From assembly GCA_934678955.1 (NCBI GenBank), contig CAKUSI010000216.1, positions 1 through 6,487 on the forward strand: a stretch of 6,487 nt of DNA, written 5' to 3'. The notes below the pieces were generated by a model. The model was given only the letters and a program-made list of their open reading frames with translations, ran no database searches and had not been told where the DNA came from. Position 1 is the stretch's first letter, and each line of letters starts with the position of its first letter. Positions 1-6,094 of the stretch are shown here, in pieces. The position numbers and the translations under genes are program-made. The DNA is from an uncultured Austwickia sp. (lineage in GTDB: Bacteria > Actinomycetota > Actinomycetes > Actinomycetales > Dermatophilaceae).

Positions 1-71
1 GCGAGGCCGCACACCGCGCGGGACAGTCGGCGGCTGCGGGGGTAGGGGTCCCCTGACGCGCGCATCCTCAC
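1..71 (-). CDS. Possible 5' end of an unidentified gene, cut by the window edge
   Basis: Reading leftward from a GTG at 71-69 gives an open frame of 23 codons to the window edge, starting (M)RMRASGDPYPRSRRLSRAV. A good ribosome binding site, AAAGGTGG (minus strand, 86-79), lies 7 nt before the GTG; an ATG two codons later (65-63) is the alternative start. The cluster of arginines followed by AVCGLA could be the basic beginning of a signal peptide, but too little is visible to say. In many actinobacteria the genes after ftsX on the same strand are a secreted M23-type peptidase and/or smpB, so an exported wall hydrolase would fit this context; that is inference from synteny, not from recognisable residues. 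It could also be chance open frame in GC-rich DNA. Confidence 0.35.
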   Translation of the reverse strand, partial: MRMRASGDPYPRSRRLSRAVCGL

Positions 72-103
72 GAAGCATCCACCTTTGGTCAGGTCTCGGT
101 TCG

Positions 104-132
104 ACTATGAAATCTACTGGAGCACAAGTGAA
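104..132 (-). promoter_or_regulatory. Candidate sigma-70-type promoter for the leftmost gene
   Basis: On the minus strand, TTCACT (132-127, 4 of 6 matches to TTGACA) and CATAGT (109-104, 4 of 6 matches to TATAAT) are separated by exactly 17 nt. Transcription would start near 97 and give a leader of about 26 nt before the GTG at 71. The stretch from roughly 75 to 190 is clearly less GC-rich than the rest of the window, as expected for a promoter region. This is a pattern match only. Confidence 0.35.
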
Positions 133-226
133 TTGCGGTCGTACGCCCAGCGAATGGACATTGCGACATAATCCACAGTACGAGGTCACGGAACGATCTC
201 GGCGCCCGACACGCCCGCATCACGCG

Positions 227-249
227 GCCCCGAGCCACGGCATCGGGGC
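227..249 (-). terminator. Candidate transcription terminator hairpin after ftsX
   Basis: GCCCCGA (227-233) and TCGGGGC (243-249) form a perfect 7-bp stem with a 9-nt loop, about 95 nt beyond the ftsX stop codon. There is no U tract, which is common for actinobacterial terminators. It lies between the end of the ftsEX operon and the promoter candidate for the next gene, the expected place for a terminator. Confidence 0.4.
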
Positions 250-299
250 ACGCAAGACCGCCAGTCGACCCGCAGGATTCCCATCGACCGGCCCCGGCG

Positions 300-339
300 G
301 GACCTGACCGGTCCAGCGCAAGAGCCGCGGCACAGGTCC
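300..339 (-). terminator. Second inverted repeat immediately after the ftsX stop
   Basis: GGACCTG (300-306) and CAGGTCC (333-339) are perfect 7-bp complements separated by 26 nt, beginning 2 nt past the ftsX stop codon. The loop also holds the 8-bp palindrome GACCGGTC (306-313). The long loop makes it a weaker terminator candidate than the hairpin at 227-249; it could instead protect the mRNA 3' end. Confidence 0.25.
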
Positions 340-341
340 TC

Positions 342-1244
342 CTAGACGCGGACATACCGCACCAACGCCAACCAGGAGACGACGACGCCCACACCCAGCA
401 CCAGAACCGCCATCCACGGTGTCACGGCCCAGACGTCGGAAAGGCTCACCCAGTGGAAGTCCTGGAAGCGGGTGGCCAGCTGGCTCACGCCGACGCGGAC
501 GAGCAGCCACAGGGCACCGACGGCCAGCAGCCCGCCGAGGACGACCGCCAACAGGGTCTCGATGACGAACGGCAGCTGGATCGCCGCCTTGCTGGCCCCC
601 ACCACGCGCTTGATCGCCGTCTCCCGTCTCCGGCTCCACGCCACCTGCCGGATCGTGGTGGCGGTCAGCAGGACGGTGCACAGCAGCATCACCCCGGCGA
701 GTCCCCACGCGGTGAGCCGCAGGAAGTCCATCACCTTGAACAGTGGATCCAGGATGGCCCGAATGTCCTTGACCGACGCGACGCCGGGGGCTCCGGTGAA
801 GGCCGTGTACATGCGGTCGTAGTCCCCCGGGTCGGTCAGCTGCACCCGGAACGCCGCCGGGATCGCCTCCCGCGGCGTATCCGCGAACGCCGGGTTGGTG
901 AACTGCTCCTTGAACCGGGCGTACGCCTCGTCCTGGCTCTCGAACGTGACGTTCTTGACCACGGGACGCATCGCTTCCAAGTCGGCGCCGATCGCGGCCT
1001 GCTGCTCGGGCGTCACTGCGGCGCCGTGGCAGGTGGGCTCGCTGGAGTTCCTCGTGCACAGGAAGATCGAGACCTCGACCTTGTCATACCAATACCCCTT
1101 GGCGGTCTCGACCTGGCGCTGCGCCAACAGGCCCACCCCGAAGAAGAAGAGGGTCACGGCGGTCACGATGACCACCGAGATCGCCATCGACGTGCTGCGG
1201 CGCAGTCCGTTCCACGCCTCCGCGAAGAGGAAGCCCGGCCTCAT
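342..1244 (-). CDS. ftsX: Cell division protein FtsX, permease-like subunit of FtsEX
   Basis: This 300-residue protein is the membrane partner of the FtsE ATPase; FtsEX controls peptidoglycan hydrolases at the division site or cell wall, and in mycobacteria works through a NlpC/P60 hydrolase. The layout is the FtsX standard: a short cytoplasmic N-terminus ([16 protein letters not shown]), a membrane helix at about 21-41, a large extracytoplasmic domain at about 42-175, then three helices at about 176-197, 225-249 and 272-295. The cytoplasmic loop after helix 2 carries [14 protein letters not shown] (205-218), the conserved FtsE-coupling segment. Cys63 and Cys72 in the external domain could form a disulfide. 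The ATG overlaps the ftsE stop codon in an ATGA, so translation is probably coupled, and a ribosome binding site GGGAGGA (1255-1249) lies 4 nt upstream. Length and ends fit the actinobacterial family. Confidence 0.95.
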   Translation of the reverse strand: MRPGFLFAEAWNGLRRSTSMAISVVIVTAVTLFFFGVGLLAQRQVETAKGYWYDKVEVSIFLCTRNSSEPTCHGAAVTPEQQAAIGADLEAMRPVVKNVTFESQDEAYARFKEQFTNPAFADTPREAIPAAFRVQLTDPGDYDRMYTAFTGAPGVASVKDIRAILDPLFKVMDFLRLTAWGLAGVMLLCTVLLTATTIRQVAWSRRRETAIKRVVGASKAAIQLPFVIETLLAVVLGGLLAVGALWLLVRVGVSQLATRFQDFHWVSLSDVWAVTPWMAVLVLGVGVVVSWLALVRYVRV

Positions 1245-1930
1245 GGTGTCCTCCCGTAGACGCCGCGGTCCTGGTCGCGCACGAGCGCTCCCTCGTCCAA
1301 CTCGATCACGCGGCGGCGCAGCTGGTTCACGATCTCGTCGTCGTGGGTGGCCACGAGCACCGTCGTGCCCTGGTCGTGGATGCGGTCGAGCAGCCCGACG
1401 ATCTCCAGGCTCGTCGCCGGGTCGAGGTTGCCCGTCGGCTCGTCGGCCAGCAGCAGCGTCGGCTTCTTGACCACCGCGCGCGCGATCGCCACGCGCTGCT
1501 GCTCCCCTCCGGACAGCTCGTGCGGCAGCCGCTTGGCCATTCCGCCGAGCCCGACGAGGTCCAAGGACTCCGGCACGGCGCGGGAGATCTGGTTCCGCTT
1601 GGCGCCCAGCACGTGCATCACGTACGCGACGTTCTGGTAGACGGTCTTGTCCGGCAGCAGGCGGAAGTCCTGGAACACCATGCCGATCTGTCGGCGCAGT
1701 CGGGGGATCTCCCGGCGCCGCAGGGAGGCCAGCTCACGCCCGGCCACCGTGACCGCTCCCGACGTGGGCTTCTCCTCGCAGAGCAGCAGCCGCAGCATCG
1801 TGGTCTTGCCCGACCCCGAGGTACCCACGAGAAAGGCGAACTCGCCCCCTTGGAGGGAGAGGCTGACGTCGTCGAGGGCCGGCCGGGGATTCCTCCGGTA
1901 GGTCTTGGTGACGTGGGAAAGGCTGATCAT
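1241..1930 (-). CDS. ftsE: Cell division ATP-binding protein FtsE
   Basis: This 229-residue ABC ATPase drives FtsX from the cytoplasmic side. All nucleotide-binding motifs are present: Walker A GTSGSGKT (36-43), Q-loop Gln87 in VFQDFRLL, signature LSGGEQQR (139-146), Walker [13 protein letters not shown] (159-170) and the switch His196 in ATHDDE. The start is set at [13 protein letters not shown] because FtsE proteins begin at this point; AGGA (1943-1940) sits 9 nt upstream. The frame stays open further upstream to 2086, but that extension is Arg/Pro/Thr-rich with no family resemblance. ftsE is first of a two-gene operon with ftsX. In most actinobacteria prfB lies directly upstream on the same strand; here a four-gene plus-strand operon separates them, so ftsE must use a promoter in the 1931-2253 region or further upstream. 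Confidence 0.96.
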   Translation of the reverse strand: MISLSHVTKTYRRNPRPALDDVSLSLQGGEFAFLVGTSGSGKTTMLRLLLCEEKPTSGAVTVAGRELASLRRREIPRLRRQIGMVFQDFRLLPDKTVYQNVAYVMHVLGAKRNQISRAVPESLDLVGLGGMAKRLPHELSGGEQQRVAIARAVVKKPTLLLADEPTGNLDPATSLEIVGLLDRIHDQGTTVLVATHDDEIVNQLRRRVIELDEGALVRDQDRGVYGRTP

Positions 1931-2056
1931 CGAGGGAGTTCCTGAGTGCCTGGCGGGTGCTCCGCGACGGCCGCGCGCAAGTCGCGCGAGTCCGTGGGGA
2001 GTCGGTCGCGTTCGAGGGTACGGCCCCGGAGCTCGCGTACGAAGCAGGAGGGTCCG

Positions 2057-2086
2057 GTGACTTCGTTGCGGCACAGAGGTTTTCAT
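2057..2086 (+). promoter_or_regulatory. Weak candidate promoter for the transcarboxylase operon
   Basis: GTGACT (2057-2062, 4 of 6 to TTGACA) and TTTCAT (2081-2086, 4 of 6 to TATAAT) are separated by 18 nt. A start near 2093 would give a leader of about 160 nt that includes the dyad at 2154-2177. Random matches of this quality are common, so this is tentative. Confidence 0.22.
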
Positions 2087-2153
2087 CCGGTCACCAGAGG
2101 TTCGGCAGGTCTTTCCCCCCTCGTCACCAGCCGCGTTGCCGACCGCGACCCGA

Positions 2154-2177
2154 CCGGTGGACTCACGCGTCCACCGG
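2154..2177. promoter_or_regulatory. Perfect 9-bp inverted repeat: operator or leader hairpin
   Basis: CCGGTGGAC (2154-2162) and GTCCACCGG (2169-2177) are exact reverse complements around the 6-nt spacer TCACGC, 77 bp before the 5S start. As DNA this is a 24-bp dyad of the size bound by dimeric repressors. As RNA it is a stable 9-bp stem with a 6-nt loop. The right arm overlaps CCGGA-TCCT-TCCGG (2174-2187), a smaller hairpin that cannot form at the same time. No regulator gene is in the window. Confidence 0.5.
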
Positions 2178-2253
2178 ATCCTTCCGGCGTTTCGGGCGGG
2201 TTAGGACCGCGTACCGCGGACGGCGGAGTGACCTGCGTGACACGATGGGAGCC

Positions 2254-3756
2254 ATGACGTCTGAGCGGACCATCGGTGTGACGGAACTCGCCCTTCGGGA
2301 TGCGCACCAGAGCCTCATGGCGACCCGGATGGCGATCGAGGACATGGTCGACGCGTGCGCCGACATCGACCAGGCGGGCTATTGGAGCGTGGAGTGCTGG
2401 GGCGGCGCCACGTTCGACGCCTGCATCCGCTTCCTGAACGAGGACCCCTGGGAGCGCCTGCGGACGTTCCGCAAGCTCATGCCGAACAGCCGCCTCCAGA
2501 TGCTGTTGCGCGGGCAGAACCTGCTCGGCTACCGGCACTACGGCGACGACGTCGTCGACCAGTTCGTGGCCAAGGCCGCGGAGAACGGGATGGACGTCTT
2601 CCGGGTCTTCGACGCGCTCAACGACCCGCGCAACCTTGAGCAGGCGATGGCGGCCGTGAAGCGCTCCGGCAAGCACGCGCAAGGCACGATCTGCTACACC
2701 ACGTCGCCCCTGCACACCGTCGACGGCTACGTGAAACTGGCCCGCCAGCTGCGTGACATGGGGGCCGACTCCCTCGCGCTGAAGGATATGGCGGCCCTGC
2801 TCAAGCCCCAACCTGCCTTCGACATCGTGAGCGCGATCAAGTCCGAGTTGCCGGACATGCAGATCAACATCCACTGTCACGCCACGACCGGGGTCACGCT
2901 GGTCTCGCTGATGAAGGCGATCGAGGCCGGCGTGGACGTCGTGGACACCGCGATCAGCTCGATGTCGCTCGGCCCCGGCCACAACCCGACCGAGTCGCTC
3001 CAGGAGATGCTGGAGGGGACCGGTTTCGTCGCCGACCTCGACAAGGAGCTGCTGCGGCGAGTGAAGGACCACTTCGCAGGCGTCAAGCCGAAGTACAGCC
3101 ACTTCATGAGCTCGTTCACGGTCGACACCGACATCTTCGACAGCCAGATCCCCGGCGGGATGATCTCCAACATGGAGGCCCAGCTCAAGCAGCAGGGCGC
3201 GGGCGACAAGCTGCGCGAGGTGCTCGAGGAGGTGCCCCGGGTGCGCGAGGCCGCCGGCTACCCGCCGCTGGTCACGCCTTCCAGCCAGATCGTCGGCACC
3301 CAGGCCGTCTTCAACGTGCTGATGGGCCCCTACAAGGTCCTGACCGCCGAGTTCGCCGACCTCATGCTCGGCTACTACGGGCACAACATCGGCGAGTACG
3401 ACCCCGAGGTGGTCGCCAAGGCCAAGGAACAGACCGGCAAGGAGCCGATCACCTGCCGACCCGCGGACCTGATCGCCGCTGAGTGGGACGAACTCAAGGC
3501 CGAGGCCTCCGGTGTGGACGGCTTCAACGGGACGGACGAGGACGTCCTGACGTACGCGATGTTCCCGAAGGTGGCGGGCGGCTTCTTCGCCTCCCGTCCG
3601 CAGGGGCCCAAGTCCGTGGCGAAGGACCCCGACGAGCTCGCGGCCGAGCAGGCCGCGGCCCACGCGGGCGGCAACGGTGGTCCGGTCCGGGGACCGATCA
3701 AGTACGAGATCACCGTGGACGGCCGCACCCACTCCGTTGCGGTGAAGCCCGGCTGA
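2254..3756 (+). CDS. Methylmalonyl-CoA carboxyltransferase 5S subunit (pyruvate side of transcarboxylase)
   Basis: This subunit accepts the carboxyl group from carboxybiotin on the 1.3S subunit and adds it to pyruvate, forming oxaloacetate. The 500 residues match the Propionibacterium 5S family (about 505) along their whole length: ELALRDAHQSLMATRM (11-26), CWGGATFDACIRFLNEDPW (48-66), MLLRGQNLLGYRHY (83-96), IHCHATTG (206-213) and GFNGTDEDVLTYAMFP (423-438). The metal site is complete: Asp16, Lys177 (the lysine carbamylated in the family, in LKDMA), His207 and His209. Oxaloacetate decarboxylase alpha is related but carries a fused biotin domain, which is absent here; the protein stops after a strand motif like the 1.3S N-terminus. 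The start is uncertain: ATG 2254 has GGGAG only 2 nt upstream, ATG 2245 is in frame with no close ribosome binding site, and CTG 2233 follows GGAG. A 49-nt gap precedes the 12S gene. Confidence 0.94.
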   Translation: MTSERTIGVTELALRDAHQSLMATRMAIEDMVDACADIDQAGYWSVECWGGATFDACIRFLNEDPWERLRTFRKLMPNSRLQMLLRGQNLLGYRHYGDDVVDQFVAKAAENGMDVFRVFDALNDPRNLEQAMAAVKRSGKHAQGTICYTTSPLHTVDGYVKLARQLRDMGADSLALKDMAALLKPQPAFDIVSAIKSELPDMQINIHCHATTGVTLVSLMKAIEAGVDVVDTAISSMSLGPGHNPTESLQEMLEGTGFVADLDKELLRRVKDHFAGVKPKYSHFMSSFTVDTDIFDSQIPGGMISNMEAQLKQQGAGDKLREVLEEVPRVREAAGYPPLVTPSSQIVGTQAVFNVLMGPYKVLTAEFADLMLGYYGHNIGEYDPEVVAKAKEQTGKEPITCRPADLIAAEWDELKAEASGVDGFNGTDEDVLTYAMFPKVAGGFFASRPQGPKSVAKDPDELAAEQAAAHAGGNGGPVRGPIKYEITVDGRTHSVAVKPG

Positions 3757-3790
3757 CCCCCACACCCACGACCACACCTTCCCCCACCAC
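3757..3790 (+). other. C-rich, nearly G-free intercistronic spacer between 5S and 12S
   Basis: The 34 bases after the 5S stop consist almost only of C and A with a few T and a single G, in a window where G is otherwise abundant. Such RNA would be unstructured, leaving the strong ribosome binding site GGAGGA (3791-3796) exposed. C-rich, G-poor RNA is also the type of segment Rho binds, but no pausing element is recognisable. Confidence 0.5.
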
Positions 3791-3805
3791 GGAGGATCGA
3801 CACCC

Positions 3806-5365
3806 ATGCCCGGTCAGCGCAAGTCGATGGCACAGCGCATCCAGGAGTTGCGCGAGCGTCGCACCACCGTCGAGGCCGGTGGCGGCGAGAAGCGGCACGC
3901 CAAGCAACACGCCCAGGGCAAGCTCACCGCGCGGGAGCGGATCGATCACCTGCTCGACCCGGGCACGATGGAGGAGATCGGGCTCTTCGCCACGCACCGT
4001 ACGACGCTGTTCGGCATGGACGAGGCGGTCATGCCCGCGGACGGTGTCGTGACGGGCACCGGCAGCGTCCTCGGCCGCCCGATCCACTTCGCCAGCCAGG
4101 ATTTCTCGGTGGCGGGTGGCTCGGCGGGCGAGATGCACTCGGTCAAGGTCGCGAACTCCATGGAGGCCGCCATGGAGAACGGCACGCCGTTCGTCTTCAT
4201 CAACGACTCCGGCGGCGCCCGCGTCCAGGAGGGCATCGACTCCCTGTCCGGCTACGGCAAGGTCTTTTATCAGAACGTGGCCCTCTCCGGCGTCGTCCCG
4301 CAGATCTCGATCATCGCCGGGCCCTGCGCAGGTGGGGCGGTCTACTCCCCCGCGCTCACGGACTTCATCATCCAGACCGAGAAGGCCCGGATGTTCATCA
4401 CCGGCCCGGACGTGATCCGCGAGGTGACCGGCGAGAACGTGACCGCAGAGGCGTTGGGCGGCCCACACGCCCAGATGACCCAGTCGGGCGTGACCCACTT
4501 CGTGGCCCAGGACGACGAGCAGGCGCTGCTGATCGCCAAGAAGCTGCTGAGCTTCCTGCCGAGCAACAACACCGAGGACGCGCCGTTCGTCCCGGGGCAC
4601 GACACGGTGGAGCCCGACGAGGCGCTCGACCACATCATCCCCGAGGACCCCAAGAAGGCGTACGACGTGCGCGAGGTCATCCTGCGCATCGTCGACGCCC
4701 AGGACTTCCTGGAGGTCCAGGCCGGATTCGCCCCGAACATGGTGATCGGTTTCGGACGGATCACCGGGCATACGGTCGGGATCATCGCCAACCAGTGCAA
4801 CCAGATGTCCGGCGTGCTCGACATCAACTCCTCCGACAAGGCGGCGCGGTTCATCCGCTTCTGCAACGCGTTCAACATCCCCCTCGTCACGCTGGTGGAC
4901 GTGCCGGGCTTCCTGCCGGGGGTCCAGCAGGAGTACGGCGGGATCATCCGGCACGGCGCCAAGATGCTGTTCGCCTACTCGGCCGCGACCGTCCCGAAGG
5001 TCACCGTCGTGCTGCGGAAGGCGTACGGCGGCGCGTACCTGGCCATGTGTGGCAAGGACCTCGGCGCAGACCGGGTCCTGGCCTGGCCGACGGCGGAGAT
5101 CGCCGTGATGGGCGCCGAGGGCGCGGCGGGCGTCGTGTTCCGCCGCGAGATCGCCGAGGCGGAGGACCCGGCGGCCAAGCGCGCCGAGCTGGTCGACCTC
5201 TACCATGAGACATTCGCCACCCCGTACGTCGCCGCGGGCCGTGGACTGGTCGACGACATCATCGTGCCCTCCGAGACCCGTATGCGCGTCGCCCGCGCGC
5301 TCGAGATGCTCGCCAACAAGCGGGACCAACGCCCCCCCAAGAAGCACGGTCTGATCCCCCTCTAA
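3806..5365 (+). CDS. mmdA: Methylmalonyl-CoA carboxyltransferase 12S subunit (acyl-CoA carboxyltransferase)
   Basis: This 519-residue crotonase-fold protein takes the carboxyl group from (S)-methylmalonyl-CoA onto biotin, releasing propionyl-CoA. It has the two tandem carboxyltransferase halves of the family. The N-terminal half carries SGGARVQEG (135-143) and the oxyanion loop CAGGAVYSPAL (174-184); the C-terminal half carries VPGFLPG (366-372), YGGAYLAM (407-414) and GAEGAAGVVFRR (436-447). The core from GKLTARERIDHLLDPG to the C-terminal KKHGLIPL is typical. ATG 3806 is preceded by GGAGGA (3791-3796) at 9 nt; Met8 is a less likely start. PccB (propionyl-CoA carboxylase beta) and MmdA of sodium-pumping methylmalonyl-CoA decarboxylase are close relatives, and sequence alone does not exclude them. 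The flanking 5S and 1.3S genes, with no membrane beta subunit or biotin carboxylase, point to transcarboxylase. The family works as a hexameric core. Confidence 0.93.
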   Translation: MPGQRKSMAQRIQELRERRTTVEAGGGEKRHAKQHAQGKLTARERIDHLLDPGTMEEIGLFATHRTTLFGMDEAVMPADGVVTGTGSVLGRPIHFASQDFSVAGGSAGEMHSVKVANSMEAAMENGTPFVFINDSGGARVQEGIDSLSGYGKVFYQNVALSGVVPQISIIAGPCAGGAVYSPALTDFIIQTEKARMFITGPDVIREVTGENVTAEALGGPHAQMTQSGVTHFVAQDDEQALLIAKKLLSFLPSNNTEDAPFVPGHDTVEPDEALDHIIPEDPKKAYDVREVILRIVDAQDFLEVQAGFAPNMVIGFGRITGHTVGIIANQCNQMSGVLDINSSDKAARFIRFCNAFNIPLVTLVDVPGFLPGVQQEYGGIIRHGAKMLFAYSAATVPKVTVVLRKAYGGAYLAMCGKDLGADRVLAWPTAEIAVMGAEGAAGVVFRREIAEAEDPAAKRAELVDLYHETFATPYVAAGRGLVDDIIVPSETRMRVARALEMLANKRDQRPPKKHGLIPL

Positions 5366-5382
5366 AGAGGCAGCTGCCGCAT

Positions 5383-5406
5383 CGGGCGCGGGAGCACCCC
5401 CGCCCG
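5383..5406 (+). promoter_or_regulatory. Strong intercistronic hairpin between 12S and the small gene
   Basis: CGGGCG (5383-5388) pairs with CGCCCG (5401-5406). Inside, after a C-C mismatch, GGG (5390-5392) pairs with CCC (5397-5399) around an AGCA tetraloop. It sits in the 73-nt gap, 18 nt past the 12S stop, with no U tract. It could be a partial terminator, an mRNA processing or stability element, or chance structure in GC-rich DNA. The short repeat CCTCT-AA-AGAGG (5359-5370) spans the 12S stop codon itself. Confidence 0.45.
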
Positions 5407-5438
5407 GTGGCCAGGTCGATCGCCAGGAAGGAAACGAC

Positions 5439-5711
5439 ATGGGTGACACCACCCCCGGCTCCCAGGCCGGCGTGGAGGAGCTCCGCGCGCAGGTGGCCGA
5501 GCTCACCGAGCGTCTCGCAGAGCTCGAACGGCGGATGGACACCTTCCACCCCGCCGGCGAGGTGCCCGGGGACGTCCTCCTCGCGATCAGCGCGGCCTGC
5601 GCCGCCTACCTGGGCCACCGCGCGAAGGTCAAGCACGTCCACATGCACCGCCAGTCCCAGTGGACGCGGCAGGGTCGCTCGATGGTCCAGAACTCCCACG
5701 TGGTCCGCTAG
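5439..5711 (+). CDS. Small soluble protein of the transcarboxylase operon, delta/epsilon-like, function unproven
   Basis: This is a 90-residue protein with no signal peptide or membrane helix. Residues about 11-36 (GVEELRAQVAELTERLAELERRMDTF) have the heptad pattern of a short coiled coil. Residues about 42-90 (VPGDVLLAISAACAAYLG..., then QWTRQGRSMVQNSHVVR) recall the cytoplasmic tail of delta/gamma subunits of sodium-pumping decarboxylases and the small epsilon subunit of methylmalonyl-CoA decarboxylase: a helix rich in Ala/Ile, a basic strand, then W-x-x-x-G-R-x-x-M. That resemblance is from memory of the families. In those enzymes the small subunits hold carrier and carboxyltransferase together, so an assembly role is inferred here. 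AAGGA (5428-5432) lies 6 nt before the ATG. The stop codon TAG overlaps the ribosome binding site of the 1.3S gene 11 nt downstream, implying coordinated translation. Confidence 0.85.
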   Translation: MGDTTPGSQAGVEELRAQVAELTERLAELERRMDTFHPAGEVPGDVLLAISAACAAYLGHRAKVKHVHMHRQSQWTRQGRSMVQNSHVVR

Positions 5712-5722
5712 GAGAGGCAGAC

Positions 5723-6088
5723 ATGAAGCTCAAGGTGAGCGTGAATGGCATCGACTACGACGTCGAGGTCGAGGTCGAGGAGGAGCGCGCCCCCGACATC
5801 GGCTCGATCCTCCTCGGAGGCACCTCCGCCTACGGCATCACCCCCACCGCCGCCAAGGCGCCCGCGACGTCCAGCAACGCCTTGACCGCGCCGATCTCGG
5901 GCACGGTCGTGAAGATCCTCGTCGCGGAGGGCGCTTCCGTGAAGGCCGGAGACACCGTGCTGGTCCTCGAGGCCATGAAGATGGAGACCGAGATCACCGC
6001 TCCCGCCGACGGCACGGTGGCCCGCATCGACGTCGCCGTGGGCGACGCCGTCCAAGGCGGTCAGCCGCTCGTGGAGTGGGCGGCCTGA
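5723..6088 (+). CDS. Methylmalonyl-CoA carboxyltransferase 1.3S subunit (biotin carboxyl carrier)
   Basis: This 121-residue protein carries the biotin that shuttles the carboxyl group between the 12S and 5S active sites; the P. freudenreichii protein is about 123 residues. Three parts are visible. The N-terminal segment MKLKVSVNGIDYDVEVEVE (1-19) matches the family's 12S/5S-docking end. A short Ala/Pro/Ser/Thr-rich linker follows (about 40-54). The biotinyl domain (about 55-121) has LEAMKMETEI at 82-91, with Lys86 as the biotinylation site, and the partner segments APISGTV and APADGTV around it. The start is fixed by family alignment and by AGGAGAGG (5710-5717), which begins inside the upstream stop codon; the frame continues further upstream but is not homologous. 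No biotin ligase is in the window, so holocarboxylation must rely on a BirA encoded elsewhere. Confidence 0.96.
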   Translation: MKLKVSVNGIDYDVEVEVEEERAPDIGSILLGGTSAYGITPTAAKAPATSSNALTAPISGTVVKILVAEGASVKAGDTVLVLEAMKMETEITAPADGTVARIDVAVGDAVQGGQPLVEWAA

Positions 6089-6094
6089 GCCGCC

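Larger units (their letters stand above)
1931..2253. promoter_or_regulatory. Divergent intergenic region between ftsE and the transcarboxylase operon
   Basis: No gene is supported in these 323 bases. The open frames crossing them merely extend the flanking genes and have biased Arg/Pro/Gly composition. Since ftsE and the 5S gene diverge from here, promoters for both operons are expected inside. Visible structure includes a CGCGCG inverted repeat (1972-1977 with 1983-1988), a weak plus-strand promoter candidate (2057-2086), a perfect 9-bp dyad (2154-2177), and smaller hairpins at 2174-2187 and 2207-2219. None can be tied to a named regulator from sequence alone. Confidence 0.8.

Noticed and set aside
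107..307. A 66-codon plus-strand open frame beginning MKSTGAQVNCGRTP
   Set aside because: No ribosome binding site and no recognisable motif, and it overlaps the ftsX terminator candidate and the minus-strand promoter region. It starts in the less GC-rich stretch by chance.
2015..2043. Minus-strand promoter candidate for ftsE (TTCGTA, 17 nt, TACCCT)
   Set aside because: Only three of six matches in the -35 box and a GC-rich -10; no better than chance, so not listed as a feature.
1931..2086. A 52-codon N-terminal extension of FtsE
   Set aside because: FtsE proteins begin at MISLSHVTK or equivalent, which has its own ribosome binding site; the extension is unrelated Arg/Pro-rich sequence.
1957..2253. 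A 99-codon N-terminal extension of the 5S protein
   Set aside because: The frame is open, but the residues are Arg/Ser/Pro-rich with no similarity to 5S proteins, which start about 15-22 residues before LRDAHQSL. It also covers the dyad and the ftsE promoter region.
2083..3807. A 574-codon open frame on the minus strand opposite the 5S gene
   Set aside because: It is antisense to the complete 5S gene, has biased composition (His/Val/Gly/Leu/Arg) and no motif; it is a shadow frame.
3710..5542. A 610-codon open frame on the minus strand opposite the 12S gene
   Set aside because: It lies antisense to a clear carboxyltransferase with full family motifs. Its product is low-complexity Arg/Val/Asp/Leu-rich with no recognisable domain, as expected from GC-rich codon bias.
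5762..5782. Triplicated GTCGAG hexamer in the 1.3S gene
   Set aside because: It encodes the alternating Val-Glu strand that the family also has (Val-Asp repeats in P. freudenreichii), so it reflects protein sequence, not a repeat element.
2254..6088. Sodium-pumping methylmalonyl-CoA or oxaloacetate decarboxylase operon
   Set aside because: No multi-helix membrane beta subunit and no membrane-anchored gamma/delta subunit is present, and the 5S protein lacks a fused biotin domain. The 5S-12S-1.3S set fits transcarboxylase better.
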